A stretch of DNA of 64,000 nucleotides, from assembly GCF_019599045.1 (NCBI RefSeq), contig NZ_CP080623.1, positions 2,378,501 to 2,442,500 on the forward strand, given 5' to 3'. The stretch's first letter is position 1, and each line of letters starts with the position of its first letter. Shown in pieces: positions 1 through 9,234 of the stretch. The translations under genes were made by a program, and so were the position numbers. Under the pieces are notes generated by a model that saw nothing but the letters and a program-made list of their open reading frames with translations, ran no database searches and was not told where the DNA came from. The stretch comes from Roseovarius sp. SCSIO 43702 (GTDB taxonomy: Bacteria > Pseudomonadota > Alphaproteobacteria > Rhodobacterales > Rhodobacteraceae).

Positions 1-1
1 C

Positions 2-2224
2 GAGTTCCCCCTCACCGCCCCCGAGGCCGACGTGCTCTTCGATCTCATGCGGATGCGGCTCGTGGCCAGCGTCTGCATCTCCTCGCACCAGATCAAGGCG
101 CATCCCGGGAACGACTACCTGCTCGTCTCGCAGAAACCCGCCTTCGCGCTGCTGGACAGGCTGGACCGGATTGACCCCGCCTTCATGACCGCGCTCTGCC
201 GCAAGGCGGCGGGCCACGACGCGGTGCCGACCGCCCCCGCGATCCGGGCCGATCTCGCGGCGCGCCCCCCGGCTCCCCTCTGCCCGCCCTCGCTCAGGCG
301 CGCGGCGCGCATGGCGCTCCTGATGGATGGCACCTATCCCGACATGCCCGCCTACTCCGACCGCGCCTTCGACGACTGGCTTGGCACCCACCGCCCCGAG
401 TCGCTGCCCGACAACGTCCCCTTCTACGGCATGGGCCCCTATGGCGAGGTGCGCAGCGTCTACACGTCCGAGCAATTCGCCGACGCGGCCTCGCCCGAGC
501 GGCGCACGCGGCACATGGGGATCGACGTCTTCGGCCCGGCGGGCACCCCCGTCCTTGCGCCGCTCGACGGCCGCGTCCGGCGCGCCACCTACAACGCCGA
601 CCCGCTCGACTACGGCAATCTCCTGATCCTCGAACACGAAACCGCCGACGGCCTGCCCTTCTTCACCCTCTACGGCCACCTCGCCGGCGAGGGGCTGGCA
701 ACCGAGGGCGCGACCGTCCGCGCCGGCGACACGATCGCGCGGTTCGGCGACTGGCACGAGAACGGCGGCTGGTCGCCGCACCTGCATTTCCAGGTCATGT
801 CGACCATGCTCTCGCAATCCGACAACTTCTTCGGCGTGGGCCATGACAGCCATTGGGACATCTGGTCGGACATCTGCCTCGACCCGCTCCCGCTCCTCGG
901 TCTCACGCCCGAAACCTTCACCGTCGATCCCAACCCGCCCGAGGCGCTGATGCGCCGCCGCGCCGATCACCTCAGCCCCGCGCTCTCGGTCTCCTACCGC
1001 AACAAGCTCAAGATCGTGCGCGGCCGCGGCCCCTGGCTCATCGACCACACCGGGCGGCACTTCCTCGACGCGGTGAACAACATCACCCATGTCGGCCACT
1101 GTCACCCGCATGTGGTGAACGCGCTCGCCGCGCAGGCCGCGACGCTCAACACCAACACCCGCTACCTGGGCGAGCCGATCCTCGACTATTCCGAACGCCT
1201 CGCCGCCAGGCTCCCCGAGGGGCTCGACACGCTCTTCTTCGTCAATTCCGGCTCCGAGGCGAACGAGCTTGCGCTGCGCATCGCGCGCACGGCGCTGGGG
1301 CGCAAGAACACCGTCGTGCTCGACTGGGCCTATCACGGCAACACCGGCGGCATGGTCGATGTCTCGCCTTACAAGTTCAAGCGCAAAGGCGGCTTCCCCA
1401 AGCCCGATTTCGTCGAGATCGCGGAGTTCCCCGACGCCTATCGCGGCACCCATCGCGGCATGACCCAGGAGACGGCGACCGCCTATGCCGCGGACGTGGC
1501 GCGCTGTCTCGACGACATCGAGGCCGCCACCGGCTCGGGCGCGGCGAGCTTCATCGCCGAATCGGTGTCCGGCGTGGGCGGCCAGGTCTTCTACCCGCCG
1601 GGCTATCTCGAGGCCGCCTACGCGCATGTGCGCGCCCGCGGCGGCGTCTGCATCGCCGACGAGGTGCAATGCGGCTTCGGACGCATGGGCGATGCCTTCT
1701 GGGCCTTCGAGACACAGGGCGTCACCCCCGATATCGTCGTGATGGGCAAACCCATCGGCAACGGCCACCCGCTCGCCGCCGTGGCGACGACACGCGCGCT
1801 GGCCGAGAAGTTCCGCACCGGCATGGAATATTTCAACTCCTTCGGCGGCAATCCCGTCTCGATGGCCGTGGGCATGGCCGTGCTCGACGTGATCGAGAGC
1901 GAAGACCTCCAGGCCCGCGCCAGGGCCACCGGCGATCACCTCATGGCGTGCTTCCGTGACCTCGCCACGCGGCACCCGCTCATCGGTGACGTGCGCGGGC
2001 GCGGCCTGTTCTGCGGGATCGAACTCGTGCGCGACGCGGACACCCGTGCCCCGGCCACCGACGCGGCCACGGCCATCGTCAACGACCTGCGCGAACAGGG
2101 CGTGCTGCTCTCGACCGACGGCCCGGACGAGAACGTGCTCAAGCTCAAGCCGCCCATGGTGTTCGGCATCCCCGAGGCCGATATCGTGCTCGACGCGCTC
2201 GAGGCCGCCTTCCGCCGCGCCTGA
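2..2224 (+). CDS. Fusion protein (partial 5' end): kinase-like tail, M23 peptidase domain, class III aminotransferase
   Basis: The reading frame is open from the window edge, so the N-terminus is missing. The first ~70 visible residues (ending [18 protein letters not shown]) resemble the tail of APH/hydroxylysine-kinase-like phosphotransferases. Next comes an M23 (LytM-like) domain with [14 protein letters not shown] and the HLHFQV metal-ligand motif (nt ~500-830). From nt ~960 there is a full PLP-dependent class III aminotransferase with [22 protein letters not shown] and the Schiff-base lysine in [10 protein letters not shown] (Lys codon 1748-1750). The class III domain resembles the phospho-lyase branch (ethanolamine-phosphate or phosphohydroxylysine lyases), which would fit a kinase-plus-lyase enzyme, but the substrate is inferred. 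It converges on the LysR gene with 24 bp between them. Domain identities are firm; physiological role is not. Confidence 0.85.
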   Translation, partial: EFPLTAPEADVLFDLMRMRLVASVCISSHQIKAHPGNDYLLVSQKPAFALLDRLDRIDPAFMTALCRKAAGHDAVPTAPAIRADLAARPPAPLCPPSLRRAARMALLMDGTYPDMPAYSDRAFDDWLGTHRPESLPDNVPFYGMGPYGEVRSVYTSEQFADAASPERRTRHMGIDVFGPAGTPVLAPLDGRVRRATYNADPLDYGNLLILEHETADGLPFFTLYGHLAGEGLATEGATVRAGDTIARFGDWHENGGWSPHLHFQVMSTMLSQSDNFFGVGHDSHWDIWSDICLDPLPLLGLTPETFTVDPNPPEALMRRRADHLSPALSVSYRNKLKIVRGRGPWLIDHTGRHFLDAVNNITHVGHCHPHVVNALAAQAATLNTNTRYLGEPILDYSERLAARLPEGLDTLFFVNSGSEANELALRIARTALGRKNTVVLDWAYHGNTGGMVDVSPYKFKRKGGFPKPDFVEIAEFPDAYRGTHRGMTQETATAYAADVARCLDDIEAATGSGAASFIAESVSGVGGQVFYPPGYLEAAYAHVRARGGVCIADEVQCGFGRMGDAFWAFETQGVTPDIVVMGKPIGNGHPLAAVATTRALAEKFRTGMEYFNSFGGNPVSMAVGMAVLDVIESEDLQARARATGDHLMACFRDLATRHPLIGDVRGRGLFCGIELVRDADTRAPATDAATAIVNDLREQGVLLSTDGPDENVLKLKPPMVFGIPEADIVLDALEAAFRRA

Positions 2225-2248
2225 CGCGGCGCGGCGCGGCGCGACCCG

Positions 2249-3214
2249 TCAGACCATCGCGAGCGCCCCGCCGAGAAACGGGTATCTCTCGATCGCCGGG
2301 GCGACGACCGTTTCCTCGAGGATGGGTTTCAGCGTCGCCGCCACGCGCTCGGGCATGTCCTCGAGCATCCCCTTCCGCGCGGTCAGGCTGATCGTCCGCG
2401 TGAGCGGCGCGACGGGCAGTTCGAACACGTCGATCCGGTCCGCGAAGCGCTGCGCACGCGCCAGCGCGAGCGGCGTCAGGATCGTCCAGCCCTGCCCCTG
2501 CCCCACCAGCGCGAGGATCGCGTGATAGCTGTCGAGTTCGAAGCGATGCGGCAGCGTCAGCCCCTGCCGCGCCATGTGCGACGCGATGAGACGGCCCATG
2601 TAGTGCCGCTGCGTGTACTGGATGAGCGGCAGGCGCTCCAACCGCTCCATCAGCCCCGCGCCGCCCGCCACCGCGCCGCGCGGCGCGGCGATCACGAAGG
2701 GCTCTCGCAGGATCGGGTGCACCTCGGCCCAGGGCGCCGCCTCGCCCAGCTCGGCGGCGACGATCACGTCAAGCCGGCGCGCATCCAGCAGGTCGTGAAG
2801 GTAATGGCTCGCCCCCGTCTCCAGCAGGAACTGGCACCCGGTCAGTTCGCCCGCCATATGCGTCAGCAGGCGCGGCGTCACGTCCGCCTCGAAATCCTCG
2901 ATCATGCCAAGCCGGAACCGGGTCAGCCGCGACAGGTCGGACATGGCAAGCTCGGCGCGCGCCTGCGCGGCCTCGTTGAGGATGGCCTGCGCGCGGCGAT
3001 GCATGATCTCGCCCGCCCGCGTCAGGCGCACGGGCCGCGCGTTGCGATCGAGAAGCGTGGCGCCCACCGCGGTCTCGAGGTTGGTCAATTGCTGGCTCAC
3101 GGTCGATGCGCTGGTCCCGAGGCGCCGCGCCGCGGCCGAGATCGACCGCTCGTCGGCGGCGGCCATGAATATCTCGATGCCCCAAAGCGTGATCCGGCCC
3201 GGACTATCGGCCAC
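2249..3214 (-). CDS. LysR-family transcriptional regulator
   Basis: A 321-aa protein with an N-terminal winged helix ([19 protein letters not shown], residues ~24-42, then [15 protein letters not shown]) and a C-terminal periplasmic-binding-like effector domain, the standard LysR layout and length. The start is GTG. It lies 19 bp downstream of phaR on the same strand, so it may be co-transcribed with the pha genes or simply follow them. Its target and co-inducer cannot be read from the sequence. LysR proteins usually act on a divergent neighbour, but here the next gene converges, so a distant target or autoregulation is more likely. Confidence 0.9.
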   Translation of the reverse strand: MADSPGRITLWGIEIFMAAADERSISAAARRLGTSASTVSQQLTNLETAVGATLLDRNARPVRLTRAGEIMHRRAQAILNEAAQARAELAMSDLSRLTRFRLGMIEDFEADVTPRLLTHMAGELTGCQFLLETGASHYLHDLLDARRLDVIVAAELGEAAPWAEVHPILREPFVIAAPRGAVAGGAGLMERLERLPLIQYTQRHYMGRLIASHMARQGLTLPHRFELDSYHAILALVGQGQGWTILTPLALARAQRFADRIDVFELPVAPLTRTISLTARKGMLEDMPERVAATLKPILEETVVAPAIERYPFLGGALAMV

Positions 3215-3233
3215 GTCCCGCGCGCCCCCGGCT

Positions 3234-3800
3234 CTACTTGCCCATCTTGGAAAGCTTGCGCTGCAACTCGGCCAGTTGCTCCTTGATCTCGTCGAGATCC
3301 TCGTCGCTCTCCGCGCCGCCGGCGGCCGGCTTGTCCTCGGCTTCCGGCTTGCCCGCGTCCCGCACGCCGAAGCCGCCCATCGCCTTCATGAAGGCTTCCT
3401 GCTGCGCGCGCAGCGCCTCCATCCCCGGCATCTGGGCCAGCGGGTTGGCACGGGTCATGTTCTCCATCATCTGCGTCTGCCCCTCGCGCAGCATCTCGAA
3501 GCTCTGCGCCAGGAACTCGGGCACCATGCTGCTCGCCTGGGTGGTATAGCTTCGCACAAGGTCGGTCAGCACGTTGACCGGCAGGACGTTCTCGCCGCGG
3601 CTTTCATGCTCCGCGATGATCTGGAGAAGATACTGCCGCGTCAGGTCGTCGCCGGACTTGAGGTCGATGATCCGCACCTCGCGCCCCTCGCGGATGAAAT
3701 GCGCGATATCCTCGAGCGTGACGTAGTCGGACGTCTCGGTGTTATAGAGCCGGCGGCTCGCGTAGCGCTTGATCAGAAGCGGTTTCTCGGTCTCGGCCAC
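3234..3800 (-). CDS. phaR: Polyhydroxyalkanoate synthesis repressor PhaR
   Basis: A 188-aa protein beginning with the conserved PhaR DNA-binding region (LLIKRYASRRLYNTETSDYV), then the PHA-accumulation regulator domain and a charged, coiled C-terminus (EDLDEIKEQLAELQRKLSK). I chose the GTG at 3800 because GGAGG lies 7 nt upstream; the longer frame to 3872 runs into the phaP terminator hairpin. In Paracoccus and Cupriavidus PhaR represses phaP and its own gene and is released by PHA granules. It sits downstream of phaC and phaP on the same strand, the usual alphaproteobacterial order, and matching TGC/GCA palindromes occur upstream of phaC and phaP. Confidence 0.95.
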   Translation of the reverse strand: MAETEKPLLIKRYASRRLYNTETSDYVTLEDIAHFIREGREVRIIDLKSGDDLTRQYLLQIIAEHESRGENVLPVNVLTDLVRSYTTQASSMVPEFLAQSFEMLREGQTQMMENMTRANPLAQMPGMEALRAQQEAFMKAMGGFGVRDAGKPEAEDKPAAGGAESDEDLDEIKEQLAELQRKLSKMGK

Positions 3801-3857
3801 GCGCGATCCTCCCTGATGCGGCTTTGCGGCACAGCTTACCGCATGGCGTGAAAAAGG

Positions 3858-3884
3858 AAAGGGCGAGCACATGGCTCGCCCTTT
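3858..3884 (-). terminator. Hairpin terminator downstream of phaP
   Basis: Arms AAAGGGCGAGC and GCTCGCCCTTT (11 bp) around a 5-nt loop. On the minus strand the hairpin is followed by a T-rich run (CCTTTTTC). It lies 58 bp after the phaP stop and before the phaR start, so it should separate abundant phaP transcription from phaR. The sequence could also work in the opposite direction. Confidence 0.8.
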
Positions 3885-3942
3885 GCGATCTGCGCCTGCC
3901 GGCAGGGAGGAGGCGGCGGCGCGGATCGTGATCCTGCGCGAC

Positions 3943-4395
3943 TTACTTCGCGGCGGATGCCGATGCTTTCTTGGCGGCGGCCGACACGTCGTCGGTCGCT
4001 TTCTTGACGGCCTTCGCGGCGTCGTCCTGCATGGTCTTGCCGGTCGCCATCATCAGGTCGACGGTTTCCATCTGGACCTTCTTCGCGACTTCGGCGAAGG
4101 CGGCCATGTTCTCGGCGGCCACTTCGGCATTGGCCGATGCGAAATCGGTCATCGCCTTGGTGTAGTCGGTGGGCTCGTCCTTGGCTTTCGTCAGGTCGTT
4201 CATGCGGGCCAGGGTGTCCTTGGTCCACTTGTTCGAGATCTCTGCCGACTGCTCGGCGGCCTTGAGGGCCACGCTCGAGAATTTCTCGTTGAGTTCCGCC
4301 TGGTGCTTGAAGGCGTCCTCGATGGCTTTCGTGTCCATCGGGAATGCGCCCATGAAGTCTTTCATCATGGTGTTGAAGTCTTGTGCTTTTGCCAT
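3943..4395 (-). CDS. phaP: Phasin (PHA granule-associated protein)
   Basis: A 150-aa protein lacking Cys and rich in Ala, Lys, Asp and Met, with amphipathic helix-forming sequence (AKAQDFNTMMKDFMGAFPMD at the N-terminus; a KKATDDVSAAAKKASASAAK tail), as in alphaproteobacterial phasins of the Phasin_2 type. The ATG at 4395 follows an AAGGATCGAG ribosome-binding region; extending to 4491 would translate through the promoter region. Phasins coat PHA granules and control granule size. It lies between phaC and phaR, ends in a strong terminator, and has TGC/GCA-rich sequence upstream expected to bind PhaR. Confidence 0.92.
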   Translation of the reverse strand: MAKAQDFNTMMKDFMGAFPMDTKAIEDAFKHQAELNEKFSSVALKAAEQSAEISNKWTKDTLARMNDLTKAKDEPTDYTKAMTDFASANAEVAAENMAAFAEVAKKVQMETVDLMMATGKTMQDDAAKAVKKATDDVSAAAKKASASAAK

Positions 4396-4450
4396 TGTCT
4401 CGATCCTTGATACCGTGTGTTTCTGCGAGGCCGGCGGGCTCATTCCCGCC

Positions 4451-4517
4451 TTGCTGCGTCTGCACAACATATACGTGCCGCATCGCAGCATTTCAAGGAT
4501 TTTTTCTGCACTGCGGC
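4451..4517 (-). promoter_or_regulatory. Probable PhaR-responsive region upstream of phaP
   Basis: Between the phaC stop and the phaP start there is a cluster of TGC/GCA words: CTGC-N4-GCAC (4454-4465), GCCGCATCGCAGC (4477-4489) and CTGC-N3-GCGG (4506-4516). PhaR of Paracoccus is known to bind CTGC-N3-4-GCAG. Each match here is imperfect, so the exact operator is uncertain. Confidence 0.5.
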
Positions 4518-4550
4518 ATAAAAAGGTGACGCAGGGTCAACGCGCTGTTT

Positions 4551-6362
4551 TCACTCGAAAACTTCGACCGCCTTGCGCCGGACATAGCTGCCGGGGGCCG
4601 GTTCGATCGGCGGAAAATCGTCCGATCCCGGCTGGCGCGCGGGCACTTTCTTGCCCGATCGCGGCCGCAGCCACGCCTCCCAGCGCGGCCACCACGACCC
4701 CTCGTGAAACTCCGCCGCCTCGATCCAGCCCTCCGCGTCGGCCTCCACGTCGCCATTGGTGTAATGGCCGTATTTCTTCTTCGAGGGCGGGTTGACGATC
4801 CCGGCGATATGGCCCGATTGCGACACGATGAAGGTCTTGTCCTTCGAGCCCATCTTCCGCACCCCGCGGTAACAGTCGCGCCAGGGCGCGATATGATCGG
4901 TCTCGCAGGTCACGGCCATGAGCGGCACCGTCACGTCCCCGACCTTCAGCACCTCGCCGCAAAGCTCGAATCCCTCGCCGGCGAAGGCGTTGCGCTGGCA
5001 CAGGCCGCGCAGGTATTCCATCGTCATCCGGCCCGGCAGGTTCGAGCCGTCCCCGTTCCAGTAGAGCAGGTCGAAGGCGGGCGGCGTCTCGCCCATCATG
5101 TAGGAGCGGATCGCGGGCGTGTAGACGAGGTCGTTCGAGCGCAGGAAACTCATCGTGCGCCCCAGGATGAAGGCGCGCAACACGCCCTGCGCCTCCACCT
5201 CGGCCTCGATCCCGTCCACGAAATCGTCCTGCAGGAAGGGCGTGAACTCCCCCTGCTCGGAGAAATCGGTCAGCGCGGTAAAGAAGGTGGCCGACTTGAT
5301 GGACGTGTCCTTGCGCTTTTTCAGAAGGGCAAGCGTCATCGCGAGCGTCGTGCCCGCGATGCAATAACCCACGGCGTTCACCTTCTTGACGCCGGTGATC
5401 TCCTTCACCACGCGGATCGCCTCGAGATAGCCCTGCTCGACATAATCCTCCATGCCCGTGTCGGCATGGTCCGGTCCGGGGTTCACCCAGGACACCACGA
5501 AAAGCGTGTAGCCCTGGTCCACGATCCAGCGGATCAGGCTGTTCTGCTCCTTGAGGTCGAGGATGTAGAACTTGTTGATCCAGGGCGGGAAAAGCACGAT
5601 CGGCGTCTGGTACACCTCCTCGGTGGTCGGCGCGTACTGGATCAGCTCCATCATCTCGTTGCGATAGACCACCTCGCCCTTCGCGGTGGCGATGTTGCCC
5701 CCCAGCTCGAAGGCGCTCTCGTCCGAGAGGCGCACGACCAGCTCGCCGTTGTTGGCCTCGAGATCCGCGACGAGGTTCTCCAGCCCCTTCACCAGGCTCT
5801 CGCCCTCCGTCTCGACCGCCCGCTCGAGCGCATCGGGGTTGGTGCCGAGGAAATTCGTGGGCGCCATCATGTCGGTGATCTGGCGCGCGAAATATTCCAG
5901 CCGCCGCTTTTCCTTGGGCGGCAACCCGTCCATCTCCTCCACGGCCTGCGCGATGGCCTGCGCGTTGGTGGCGTATTGCCGCTTGACGTAGCGGAAATAG
6001 GGATGCGTCTCCCAAAGCGGGTTGGAAAACCGCTTGTCCCCCTGCAGCGGATCGGGAAGGTCGTCGTCCTCGGGCGCCGCGCCCTGGATCATCGCCTGCT
6101 GCGCCTCCAGGAAATGCCGCACCGACCGGCCCCAGTATTCGAGCTGCTGTTCGTAGATCCTGCCGGGATTCTCCACCATCTCCGCCCAGGCCGACATCGC
6201 CGCGCGCGCATAAAGGTCCTGCGAGGGTCCGCTCAGCGTGGGATTGGCCGGGTTGGCACGCGCGAACGCCTGCACCAGCCGCTCGGTCAATGCCTCCACC
6301 CGTTGCAGGTTCTCGTTGAGCTTCTCGATATTTTTACCTGACGCGTCGTCCTGCGTTGCCAT
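4551..6362 (-). CDS. phaC: Class I polyhydroxyalkanoate synthase PhaC
   Basis: A 603-aa class I PHA synthase that polymerises (R)-3-hydroxyacyl-CoA (typically 3-hydroxybutyryl-CoA) at the granule surface. The lipase-like box GYCIAG holds the nucleophile Cys334; Asp489 (CETDHIAPW) and His518 (SQSGHIAGI) complete the triad. The N-terminal region contains the usual PhaC_N sequence (LFPPWINKFYILDLK, VVSWVNP). Length is normal for the class. It is divergent from the depolymerase phaZ with 102 bp between them and is followed on the same strand by phaP and phaR. A perfect PhaR-type palindrome lies 24 bp upstream of the start. Confidence 0.97.
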   Translation of the reverse strand: MATQDDASGKNIEKLNENLQRVEALTERLVQAFARANPANPTLSGPSQDLYARAAMSAWAEMVENPGRIYEQQLEYWGRSVRHFLEAQQAMIQGAAPEDDDLPDPLQGDKRFSNPLWETHPYFRYVKRQYATNAQAIAQAVEEMDGLPPKEKRRLEYFARQITDMMAPTNFLGTNPDALERAVETEGESLVKGLENLVADLEANNGELVVRLSDESAFELGGNIATAKGEVVYRNEMMELIQYAPTTEEVYQTPIVLFPPWINKFYILDLKEQNSLIRWIVDQGYTLFVVSWVNPGPDHADTGMEDYVEQGYLEAIRVVKEITGVKKVNAVGYCIAGTTLAMTLALLKKRKDTSIKSATFFTALTDFSEQGEFTPFLQDDFVDGIEAEVEAQGVLRAFILGRTMSFLRSNDLVYTPAIRSYMMGETPPAFDLLYWNGDGSNLPGRMTMEYLRGLCQRNAFAGEGFELCGEVLKVGDVTVPLMAVTCETDHIAPWRDCYRGVRKMGSKDKTFIVSQSGHIAGIVNPPSKKKYGHYTNGDVEADAEGWIEAAEFHEGSWWPRWEAWLRPRSGKKVPARQPGSDDFPPIEPAPGSYVRRKAVEVFE

Positions 6363-6385
6363 TTGAAATTTTACCTCTTACCCTC

Positions 6386-6398
6386 GCTGCTACGCAGC
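6386..6398. promoter_or_regulatory. PhaR-type operator between phaC and phaZ
   Basis: Perfect inverted repeat GCTGC-TAC-GCAGC, which contains the CTGC-N3-GCAG pattern described for PhaR of Paracoccus. A second, widely spaced CTGC...GCAG pair follows at about 6402-6419. It sits in the 102-bp divergent promoter region and could control phaC, phaZ or both. Binding is inferred from motif match and context. Confidence 0.65.
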
Positions 6399-6464
6399 AT
6401 CCTGCTCCGACCGGCGCAGCGATAGCGACCCAACAATCCGGCGCAGGCCGGGAAAGGACGCCAT

Positions 6465-7760
6465 ATGCGGCACATGATGACCTATGATCTCATGGAGACC
6501 ATCCGCAACGCAAATCAATGGCTCGGCGCAACAGCGCTTTCCTTCGCATCCTATCCCATGTTCAGCATGGCGCCAAACCCCATGTTCCAATGGGTGGCGG
6601 CCTGGGGCGAAGTGACCGAGCGCAGCTTCGACCGCATGGTCACCAAGCCCGACTGGGGGATCGAATCGATCACCGGCGAGGACGGGCGCGACCACCTCAT
6701 CACGGTCGAGCCGGTGGTGCGCAAACCCTTCGGCGACCTCATCCGCTTCCACGTGGCAAGCCGCGACGACATGGACCGCCGGGTCCTGCTCGTGGCGCCC
6801 ATGTCGGGCCATTACGCGACGCTCCTGCGCTCGACGGTCAAGTCGCTCCTGCCCGACTGTGACGTCTGGGTCACGGATTGGCACAACGCCCGCGACATTC
6901 CGGTGAGCGAGGGCAAGTTCGACATCGAGGACTACACGCTCTACCTCACCGAGTTCATGCGCGAGCTGGGCAACGACCTGCATGTCATCGCCATCTGTCA
7001 GCCCGCGCCGCTCGCGCTCGCGGCCACCGCCTACCTGGCCGAGCAGGACCCCGATGCGCAGCCCCGCTCGCTCACCCTGATCGGCGGGCCGGTCGATCCC
7101 GACGCCGCGCCCACCGATGTCACCGATTTCGGCCGCCGCGTCACCATGGGTCAGCTCCAGGAAGGCATGATCCAGCAGGTCGGCTTCAAGTATCGCGGCG
7201 TCGGGCGCAAGGTCTATCCCGGCCTGCTTCAGCTCGCCTCCTTCATGTCGATGAATGCCGACCGCCACGCCACCGCCTTCTCGAACCAGATCTCCCGCGT
7301 CGCCCGGGGCGAGGCCGGGGACCGCGACCCCCACAACAAGTTCTACGACGAATATCTCGCCGTGATGGACATGCCGGCCGAGTTCTACCTCTCGACGGTC
7401 GAGCGGCTCTTCAAGGATCTCGAGGTCGCGAAGAACGAGTTCACGGTCAAGGGCCACCGGATCGACATCGGCGCCATCACCCGCGTCGCGGTCAAGACGG
7501 TCGAGGGCGGCAAGGACGACATCTCGGCCCCCGGCCAATGCGTCGCCGCGCTCGCGCTCTGCACCGGCCTGCCCGAGGACAAGAAGGCAAGCTACGTGGA
7601 ACCCGAGGCCGGCCATTACGGCATCTTCGCGGGCCGGTCGTGGCGCAACAACATCCGGCCGCTCGTGCTGAACTTCATCGACGCCAATTCCGAGGCCCCG
7701 GCCAAGCGCAACCGCACGAGCCCCCGCCGCAAACCGGCGAACAAGATCGCCGCCGCCTGA
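6465..7760 (+). CDS. phaZ: Intracellular polyhydroxyalkanoate depolymerase PhaZ
   Basis: A 431-aa intracellular PHB depolymerase of the PhaZ1 type, with the N-terminal signature MTYDLMETIRNANQWLGA, the nucleophile region VIAICQPAP (Cys in place of the lipase Ser, as in the Cupriavidus enzyme) and a conserved C-terminus with EPEAGHYGIFAGRSWRNNI. It releases hydroxybutyrate from granules for reuse. It has no signal peptide, consistent with cytoplasmic action. It is divergent from phaC across a likely PhaR site. The tail after residue ~410 is basic (KRNRTSPRRKPANK), common in this family. Confidence 0.95.
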   Translation: MRHMMTYDLMETIRNANQWLGATALSFASYPMFSMAPNPMFQWVAAWGEVTERSFDRMVTKPDWGIESITGEDGRDHLITVEPVVRKPFGDLIRFHVASRDDMDRRVLLVAPMSGHYATLLRSTVKSLLPDCDVWVTDWHNARDIPVSEGKFDIEDYTLYLTEFMRELGNDLHVIAICQPAPLALAATAYLAEQDPDAQPRSLTLIGGPVDPDAAPTDVTDFGRRVTMGQLQEGMIQQVGFKYRGVGRKVYPGLLQLASFMSMNADRHATAFSNQISRVARGEAGDRDPHNKFYDEYLAVMDMPAEFYLSTVERLFKDLEVAKNEFTVKGHRIDIGAITRVAVKTVEGGKDDISAPGQCVAALALCTGLPEDKKASYVEPEAGHYGIFAGRSWRNNIRPLVLNFIDANSEAPAKRNRTSPRRKPANKIAAA

Positions 7761-7802
7761 ATCGGTCCGGGGCCGGGCGGTCCGACGCCCGTGCCCCGCC
7801 GG

Positions 7803-8528
7803 TCACGCCTCCGCGCGGGTCTGCAACACCAGCGGCTGCCGCAACCAGTCGCGCAGCGCGTCGGTGGTGACGTCGGGCTGTTCCAGCATCGGGTAATGCC
7901 CCGCCCCCTCGATCACCTCGAGCGTGCCGTAGGGGATGAGATCGGCCAGGAACCTGTGCCGCTTGATCGGCGTCTCGCCGTCATGCTCGCCGCACATGAC
8001 CAGCGCGGGCACCTTGCACTTGCGCAGCGCCGCCTGGTAGTCGCGCCGCCGCTGCATCGCCTTGAGCTGCCGGTGCACGACTTCCGCCCCGAGATGCTCG
8101 GCCATGTCCTGGACAAGCCCCATCACCTGCCCCCGCGTCGCGCCGGGCGCAAGGCTCGCGGACCGGATCACGCGCTCGACCACGTCGCGCAGATGGCCCG
8201 CGCGCGCCTTGATGATGACCGGCTCCAGGTCGGCCGAACTCTGCGGGGTCTCGGCAAGCGCCGTCGTGCACATGAGCGCGATCCGCGTCACCCGGTCGGG
8301 CGCGCGGCGCAGGATCTCCATCGCCACCACGCCGCCCATCGACGCCCCCGCCAGCGCGAAGCGCCGCGGCAGCACGTCCAGAAGCCCCGAGGCGATCTCC
8401 TCGATCCGCTCGCCGCGCGTGATCGGCGCGACCGTCAGGCAGGTGTCCGGGCTCAGCGCCGCCAGTTGCGGGCCATAGACCCGCGCGTCGCACATCAGCC
8501 CGGGCAACAGCACCAGTGGCTCCTGCAT
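7803..8528 (-). CDS. Alpha/beta hydrolase
   Basis: A 241-aa single-domain alpha/beta hydrolase with LVLLPGLMCDARVYGPQL near the N-terminus (oxyanion region), the nucleophile elbow GASMGG (Ser ~63), the acid in CGEHDGETP and the catalytic His in GAGHYPMLE. It resembles PcaD/MenH-like esterases, but the substrate cannot be assigned. It converges on phaZ with 42 bp between the two stops and has its own promoter space upstream, so it is probably monocistronic. Confidence 0.88.
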   Translation of the reverse strand: MQEPLVLLPGLMCDARVYGPQLAALSPDTCLTVAPITRGERIEEIASGLLDVLPRRFALAGASMGGVVAMEILRRAPDRVTRIALMCTTALAETPQSSADLEPVIIKARAGHLRDVVERVIRSASLAPGATRGQVMGLVQDMAEHLGAEVVHRQLKAMQRRRDYQAALRKCKVPALVMCGEHDGETPIKRHRFLADLIPYGTLEVIEGAGHYPMLEQPDVTTDALRDWLRQPLVLQTRAEA

Positions 8529-8601
8529 GTGGTTGGCTCCCGCTTCTCGCCTGTCCCGCCGGCCTGCCGCACTCTGACACAGCCACCGGGCCGGTCAAGG
8601 C

Positions 8602-9234
8602 TCATGGATATGCGATGCCCCGAAACGGCGGAAAATCCGCATAGCGCGCGCGGCGCGTGGCCCGCCCCTCATCGGGCACCGCCCCCTCGGCCAACAGCAA
8701 CCCGCGCGGCGCGATGTAGCTCGAGATCGTGCGCCGGGGCGCCTCGCGCCAACTCAGGTTCATGGCGCAGAGCCTTGGAAAGAAACACAGGTCCGAATAG
8801 GGCAGGTGATCGTGGATCCACCACGCGAGGTCGCGCCAGTCCCGGCCTTCGGCATGGCGGTCCGCGAACCACGGTATGACGAGCGACGTGCCCGCCCCGC
8901 GCCCCGTGGCGGCCTCCCGGTCCCATATGTGATGCCCGTAATTCGCATCGTTGCGCGCGCAGTTGAGGCGGTTCTCGTTGCCGAAGCGGTTCAACTCGGG
9001 ACTGCGATAGCCCGAGCGGATCGCGATCCGCCCGAAGGTCTCGGTCAGCGGATCAAGCAGCATCTGGCACAGCATTCGCCCGTTTTCCACCGCCATGTCA
9101 GGGTCTTGCGGGATGTTCTGGATGCGGTGGAAATTGCCGATCTCCGAGTAGAGGAAATCGCGCATGTAGAAATGCCGGCTGAGCCGGACACGGCCCAGCG
9201 TCTCGAGGCTCCACATACTGCGCGGCCGCCTCAC
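8602..9234 (-). CDS. Peptidase M15-like protein
   Basis: A 210-aa protein with IRSGYRSPELNRFGN and a later HHIWDRE, the layout of M15 (D-Ala-D-Ala carboxypeptidase/VanY-like) zinc peptidases. No signal peptide is evident. The full set of zinc ligands is not clear to me, so activity is uncertain and it may be a non-catalytic relative. The GTG start overlaps the preceding hydrolase stop as GTGA, suggesting translational coupling; an internal ATG at 9216 is an alternative. It is the last gene of the minus-strand run MFS - hydrolase - hydrolase - M15. Confidence 0.7.
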   Translation of the reverse strand: MRRPRSMWSLETLGRVRLSRHFYMRDFLYSEIGNFHRIQNIPQDPDMAVENGRMLCQMLLDPLTETFGRIAIRSGYRSPELNRFGNENRLNCARNDANYGHHIWDREAATGRGAGTSLVIPWFADRHAEGRDWRDLAWWIHDHLPYSDLCFFPRLCAMNLSWREAPRRTISSYIAPRGLLLAEGAVPDEGRATRRARYADFPPFRGIAYP

